Part shown: positions 13,785 to 17,166 of the stretch, piece by piece | Layout: each line of letters begins with the position of its first letter | Numbering within the stretch: the stretch's first letter is position 1 | Assembly (NCBI GenBank): GCA_002309875.1 | Contig: DBYM01000063.1 | Span: forward strand, 10,697 to 27,862 | Length of the DNA stretch: 17,166 nucleotides | Direction of reading: 5' to 3' | DNA from: Cyanobacteria bacterium UBA1186 | GTDB lineage: Bacteria; Cyanobacteriota; Vampirovibrionia; Gastranaerophilales; Gastranaerophilaceae | The notes under the pieces: generated by a model | Told to the model about the DNA's origin: nothing | The model's input: only the letters and a program-made list of their open reading frames with translations | Database searches by the model: none | Translations under genes and position numbers: made by a program

Positions 13785-14485
13785 AAGATTTGAGAATAGC
13801 CCATCTTTATCCGAAACTTTTAAATATTTACGGTGATATCGGGAATATTCTTACCCTGAAAAACAGATATGAATGGCGCGGGGGTAAAGTTATTATTGAC
13901 GAGATTAATGTCGGGGACACTCTTTCCGAGCACGATATTTACTTTATCGGCGGCGGACAGGATATTCAGCAGATTGAGGTTTCAAAAGAGATTCAGCGCC
14001 ATAAAGAGTTTTTGACTGCCGAACGTGACAGAGGCGCGGTATTTCTCGGTATATGCGGTGGGTATCAGTTGCTCGGACATTATTATCAGCCTCATAACGG
14101 AGAAAGACTTGAAGGAATAAGCCTTTTAGATGCATATACCGTTGCGGGTGATAAAAGATTTATCGGGAACGTAACGGTAAAAACGGATTTGGTCTCGCCT
14201 GATACCCTCGTAGGATTTGAAAATCACAGCGGGCTTACGTATTTGCAGGGTGAGACAAAGCCCATAGGCAGAATGGTTACGGGTAACGGCAATAACGGAA
14301 AAGACGGCGGAGAGGGTGCTTATTACAAAAATGTTTTCGGAACTTATATGCACGGCTCATTCCTTCCGAAGAATACACACTTTGCGGATTACATGCTTGA
14401 ACTTGCGGCAGGCGAAAGCCTTCAGCCGTTAGATGATGAAATCGAAAAACAGACTCACGATTCGCTGATTATGAAAGCGTATTAA
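13781..14485 (+). CDS. gatD: Lipid II isoglutaminyl synthase glutaminase subunit GatD-like
   Basis: The 234-residue protein is a class I, CobB/CobQ-type glutamine amidotransferase closely resembling GatD. Diagnostic stretches are HLYPKLLNIYGDIGNILTLK (8-27), FIGGGQDIQQ (55-64), the nucleophile C92 in LGICGGYQLLG (89-99) and the catalytic H191 in FGTYMHGSFLPKN (186-198). GatD supplies ammonia to MurT, which amidates the D-glutamate of lipid II in the peptidoglycan pathway. The usual partner gene murT is not adjacent here: upstream is recO (4-bp ATGA overlap) and downstream is a convergent glyoxalase gene with 1 bp between stops. Another CobB/CobQ-like role cannot be excluded without finding murT. 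Confidence 0.85.
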   Translation: MKDLRIAHLYPKLLNIYGDIGNILTLKNRYEWRGGKVIIDEINVGDTLSEHDIYFIGGGQDIQQIEVSKEIQRHKEFLTAERDRGAVFLGICGGYQLLGHYYQPHNGERLEGISLLDAYTVAGDKRFIGNVTVKTDLVSPDTLVGFENHSGLTYLQGETKPIGRMVTGNGNNGKDGGEGAYYKNVFGTYMHGSFLPKNTHFADYMLELAAGESLQPLDDEIEKQTHDSLIMKAY

Positions 14486-14486
14486 C

Positions 14487-14870
14487 TTACCAATTTACGC
14501 TCTCGATTAATTCTATTTCGTATCCGTCAGGGTCTTGTATAAAGGCAATCATAGAACCTTTGCCGTTCAAATCAAACGGAGGATAAAGATAATCGTAACC
14601 TGCGGCTTCTAATTTTTTGGAGAAATTTTCGAAGGAATTAATCCCGAAAGCAAAGTGTCCGAAGCCTGTTCCGGTTTCGTAACCGTTTGCGGGAGTTTCG
14701 TCGTTATAAGTTAATTCTATCTGACAGGTATTTTCTTTGTCCGAAAGGAAGTAGAGCCAACAGTCGTCGAGTCTGCGTTTTGAATCAACCTTCATATCAA
14801 GAAGTTCAGTGTAGAATTTCAGAGATGCCTCAATATCTTTAACCCTGATCATTGTGTGCAAAAACTTCAT
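14487..14870 (-). CDS. gloA: Glyoxalase I-like VOC protein (lactoylglutathione lyase type)
   Basis: The 127-residue protein is a single vicinal-oxygen-chelate domain pair with strong similarity to GloA: FLHTMIRVKDIEASLKFYTELLDM, QIELTYN, GTGFGHFAFGI and a C-terminal DPDGYEIELIE. The four metal-ligand positions of E. coli GloA are occupied by H5, E52, H72 and E120. GloA isomerises the methylglyoxal-glutathione hemithioacetal; the thiol cofactor used here is unknown. It has a strong GAGGAG Shine-Dalgarno 5 nt before the ATG and is divergent from the thioesterase gene with 42 bp between starts. Its stop lies one base from the gatD stop. Confidence 0.85.
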   Translation of the reverse strand: MKFLHTMIRVKDIEASLKFYTELLDMKVDSKRRLDDCWLYFLSDKENTCQIELTYNDETPANGYETGTGFGHFAFGINSFENFSKKLEAAGYDYLYPPFDLNGKGSMIAFIQDPDGYEIELIESVNW

Positions 14871-14894
14871 AATTACTCCTCTTATATTGTTTTA

Positions 14895-14903
14895 TGGTAG
14901 AAT
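14895..14903 (+). promoter_or_regulatory. Predicted extended -10 of the thioesterase-coaE unit
   Basis: TGGTAGAAT is an extended -10 (hexamer 14898-14903) ending 9 nt before the ATG at 14913; no Shine-Dalgarno lies between. On the opposite strand the same bases read TATTCT, which could serve as the -10 of the divergent glyoxalase gene. Confidence 0.45.
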
Positions 14904-14912
14904 AATCATATC

Positions 14913-15329
14913 ATGAAACACGAACTTAAACAAAGGGTATATTACAGTGATACCGACTCATACGGCGTTGTATGGCACGGCTCATATCTCCGCTGGATGG
15001 AGATGGCAAGAGTTGAATTCTGCACCGAACTCGGGATAGATTTGGTTAAACTCCAAAAAGAGGACATAGCCATACCCGTTACCAATATAAACATCAGGTA
15101 TAAATCGTCTGCTCTTTTAGATGAACGTATAGTTATAGAAACAACCCTGACCAAAATTTCGCCTCTGACGGCAACATTCACTCAGGTAATTAAAAATGCC
15201 CAATCGGGTCAGGTTCATACGTTGGCGGAAGTCGAGGTCGTTGCGGTGCATAATGACGGCAAAATATACAGACGTTTGCCCGAGGATTTAAAGCGGATTC
15301 TTGAAGGGGCTTTGGTATGCAAAGACTAA
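14913..15329 (+). CDS. YbgC-type acyl-CoA thioesterase (hotdog fold)
   Basis: The 138-residue protein is a hotdog-fold thioesterase of the 4-hydroxybenzoyl-CoA thioesterase/YbgC group. The signature RVYYSDTDSYGVVWHGSYLRW holds the catalytic aspartate (D15), with H22 and E30 (WMEMARVEF) following as in the family. It should hydrolyse short or aromatic acyl-CoA thioesters; the true substrate is not shown by sequence. YbgC proteins often sit with tol-pal genes, but none is present here. It heads a unit with the pseudouridine synthase and coaE; its last 13 bp overlap the next gene. The start has no Shine-Dalgarno and a -10-like box just upstream. Confidence 0.88.
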   Translation: MKHELKQRVYYSDTDSYGVVWHGSYLRWMEMARVEFCTELGIDLVKLQKEDIAIPVTNINIRYKSSALLDERIVIETTLTKISPLTATFTQVIKNAQSGQVHTLAEVEVVAVHNDGKIYRRLPEDLKRILEGALVCKD

Positions 15330-16063
15330 ACAAGTTTATCTCCTCATCGGGCGTCTGTTCAAGAAGAAAAGCGGACGAACTTATTGCAGAGGGTAAGGTT
15401 TCCGTAAACGGTAAAATCGTTACGGAACTTGGGTTTCAGGTTTCGCCGAAGGATAAAGTTATGCTTGAGGGAAATCTGATAAAACCGTTAAAACTCGAGT
15501 ATTACAGATTTTATAAGCCTGCGGGTTATATTACGACATCTGATGACGAAAAAGGCCGTAAGACAATATATGACGTTATTCCCCCCGAACTCAAATCTCT
15601 TAAACCTGTCGGACGTCTTGATAAGGATTCTTCGGGACTTATTGTTATGACAAATGACGGTGAATTAATAAACGAAATGACTCACCCTTCCGTTAAAATT
15701 CCCAAAATTTATGTTGTTACCGTAAACGGGAAAATAACTCCGTCCGACGGCGAAAAGATGTTTAACGGACTTGAGATAGAAACGGATACGGGAGAAACAA
15801 AAACGGCTTATGCGGAAGTTTTTCCGCTTGAAATTACGAATAAAACTTCGACGGTCAGGGTAACCTTGTATCAGGGTATAAACAGGCAAATCCGCAAGAT
15901 GTTTGCAAAACTCGGGTTTGAAGTTGTTTCACTGAAACGTATTCAGCACGGAACAATTACGATTGAAGGCTTAAAACGGGGGCAGATTAAACTTATTAAG
16001 CCGAAACAGGTCAAAGAGTTAAAGACATATCTTAATAAAATTAAAAGGGAAAACAATGCTTAA
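15317..16063 (+). CDS. rluB: RsuA/RluB-family rRNA pseudouridine synthase
   Basis: The 248-residue protein has an N-terminal S4 RNA-binding domain (MQRLNKFISSSGVCSRRKADELI...G.V.VNG, about 1-60) and a pseudouridine synthase domain with the catalytic D102 in GRLDKDSSGL (99-108). Other family segments are FYKPAGYITT, HPSVKIPKIYVV and the GINRQIRKMFAKLGFEVVSLKRI motif (184-206). This is the RsuA/RluB/RluE/RluF group that isomerises single uridines in rRNA. RluB of 23S rRNA is the likeliest by size and by comparison with Firmicutes homologues, but the target site is inferred. Its ATG lies 13 bp inside the thioesterase gene and its end overlaps coaE by 8 bp. Confidence 0.9.
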   Translation: MQRLNKFISSSGVCSRRKADELIAEGKVSVNGKIVTELGFQVSPKDKVMLEGNLIKPLKLEYYRFYKPAGYITTSDDEKGRKTIYDVIPPELKSLKPVGRLDKDSSGLIVMTNDGELINEMTHPSVKIPKIYVVTVNGKITPSDGEKMFNGLEIETDTGETKTAYAEVFPLEITNKTSTVRVTLYQGINRQIRKMFAKLGFEVVSLKRIQHGTITIEGLKRGQIKLIKPKQVKELKTYLNKIKRENNA

Positions 16064-16622
16064 AGTTGCGATAACGGGGAATATAGGTTCGGGAAAATCA
16101 ACGGTTGAAGCAATTATACATTCCAAAGGCTTCAGAGTTGTTGATACGGATAAGATTGCGCACAGAGTTCTTGCTGAATCCGATACGGTCAGGAAAATGT
16201 TTGCTCAGGACGATATCCTGACTGACGGTGAAATTGACAGGAAAAAACTCGGTGCAATAGTTTTTAATGATAAGAAGAAACTTGAACTTTTGGAACTTAT
16301 TATTCACCCTCAGGTTGTGAGCGAGTTGTTAAAAATATTTCAGGGCGAAGAAGATATTATTTTTGTTTCCGTACCTCAACTTTTTGAGGCGGGATTTGAG
16401 GATATGTTTGACAAGATAATCTACGTTTTTGCAGATGAGGACCTGAGAATACAGAGGATAATGGAAAGAAACGGTTTCTCCTGCGAGGAGGCATTAAAGC
16501 GTGTTTCTTCACAAATTCCCGATTCGGAAAAAACAGGATTATGCGATTTTGTGGTTAATAACAATTCGGATATTTCCGAACTTAAAGCCCAAATAGATGA
16601 GGTTTTGTCTAATATTTGTTAG
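16056..16622 (+). CDS. coaE: Dephospho-CoA kinase
   Basis: CoaE phosphorylates the 3'-hydroxyl of dephospho-CoA, the last step of coenzyme A synthesis. The 188-residue protein is slightly shorter than the usual 195-205. It shows the P-loop GNIGSGKST (8-16), the VVDTDKIAH motif with D30, D32 and H36, the IIHPQV segment and the lid region (LRIQRIMERNGFSCEEALKRVSSQIP), followed by CDFVVNNN, the conserved terminal strand. AGGG lies just before the ATG, which is inside the end of the pseudouridine synthase gene. The last 14 bp overlap the end of the convergent transporter gene. Confidence 0.94.
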   Translation: MLKVAITGNIGSGKSTVEAIIHSKGFRVVDTDKIAHRVLAESDTVRKMFAQDDILTDGEIDRKKLGAIVFNDKKKLELLELIIHPQVVSELLKIFQGEEDIIFVSVPQLFEAGFEDMFDKIIYVFADEDLRIQRIMERNGFSCEEALKRVSSQIPDSEKTGLCDFVVNNNSDISELKAQIDEVLSNIC

Positions 16623-17166
16623 ACAGTTTTGCGGCTTTATACATTTCAAACATTGAAATAGCAAGGAAAGTGCCGAATAAAAGCAGATAAGAATTATTTC
16701 CGTAAACCAAAACCCCTTTAATACGTTCGGGTTTGAACACGTGGAGGAGAAATCCCGTTGCCGTACCTAAGATTCCGACCATCATAAAGAAGCAGAAATT
16801 CATAATGCTTACTGCGGTTGTAGAAACCATTTTGCGGTTTGTTATATGCAAAACAGGCACAAGCAGAGAAGAAAGGCTTGCGTTTCCGGCAAGTACGCAG
16901 AAGATAAATGCGATAAACATTGACTTAATATCAAGAGCAATCATTATACAAACAGACAGAAGGCACACAAATGTTACAACAGATGCGGCTTTCAGATACA
17001 TAACCCTGTGGTTATGACACATTTTGCAAACGACTGCATTTATGATATTAAAGGCGGCTGCGACGATTGCCATTATTGATAATATTGTTGCCGCTTTGAC
17101 CGAAGATATTACGCAGAAATCCTCAAGGAATTTTTTACCGATGACTGTCTGAATAACATAAGAGAT
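16609..17166 (-). CDS. C-terminal part of a membrane transporter, probably MFS
   Basis: The frame is open to the right edge of the window, giving 185 residues of a protein whose N-terminus lies outside; an internal ATG at 17073 is not the likely start. About five hydrophobic helices are visible: AATILSIMAIVAAAFNIINAVV, VVTFVCLLSVCIMIAL, FIAFIFCVLAGNASLSSLLV, IMNFCFFMMVGILGTATGFLL and YLLLFGTFLAISMF. A short basic loop (CHNHRVMYLK) follows the first. This is the layout of the C-terminal half of a major facilitator superfamily transporter; the substrate is unknown. The TAG stop lies inside the coaE reading frame on the other strand, a 14-bp tail-to-tail overlap. Confidence 0.75.
   Translation of the reverse strand: MSYVIQTVIGKKFLEDFCVISSVKAATILSIMAIVAAAFNIINAVVCKMCHNHRVMYLKAASVVTFVCLLSVCIMIALDIKSMFIAFIFCVLAGNASLSSLLVPVLHITNRKMVSTTAVSIMNFCFFMMVGILGTATGFLLHVFKPERIKGVLVYGNNSYLLLFGTFLAISMFEMYKAAKLSNKY

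Overview
The window is a dense, AT-rich bacterial chromosomal segment made almost entirely of housekeeping genes. About 22 genes lie on both strands. No gap exceeds 130 bp, and I see no mobile elements, CRISPR arrays, rRNA or tRNA. Translation uses the standard code, with TAA, TAG and TGA all serving as stops. The MEP-pathway ispG, a PilT-family ATPase, GatD, RecO and bacterial-type ProRS fit a bacterium. The style (AT-rich, many short overlaps, several genes without a Shine-Dalgarno sequence) would suit a host-associated lineage such as the gut Vampirovibrionia/Melainabacteria. That placement is an impression only; nothing in the sequence proves it.

Layout: (1) 1-2029, plus strand: the 3' end of an unidentified protein, ribF (riboflavin kinase/FAD synthetase) and a formyltransferase of the Fmt superfamily, chained by start/stop overlaps. 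(2) 2026-4757, minus strand: an overlapping aroC-aroK-aroB shikimate operon with its own promoter. (3) 4794-6231, minus strand: ispG followed by a small exported protein, closed by a 33-bp palindromic terminator. (4) 6284-8787: a metallophosphoesterase (+) convergent with proS (-). (5) 8843-11350, plus strand: a TIGR01212-type radical SAM protein, smpB, a MerR-like/coiled-coil protein and a cysteine-cluster (YkgJ-type) protein. (6) 11450-11853: a standalone gene for a serine-rich, doubly repetitive small protein with its own strong terminator. (7) 11863-14485, plus strand: a pilT-like ATPase, recO and gatD, all overlapping. (8) 14487-16622: a glyoxalase-type protein (-), then thioesterase, rRNA pseudouridine synthase and coaE (+). 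(9) 16609-17166: the C-terminal part of a membrane transporter, probably MFS (-).

The genes serve cofactor supply (FAD, CoA, isoprenoid precursors, chorismate), translation and ribosome rescue (ProRS, SmpB, pseudouridine synthase), cell wall amidation (GatD) and DNA repair (RecO). I found no obvious multi-gene novel system. The points most worth a second look are the repeat-built Ser/Cys-rich peptide gene at 11450-11797, a recurrent arrangement in which a -10-like hexamer lies 6-9 nt before an SD-less start codon (suggesting leaderless mRNAs), a PilT homologue whose AIRNLIRE motif is degenerate, and tail-to-tail gene pairs that overlap or nearly touch with no terminator between them.
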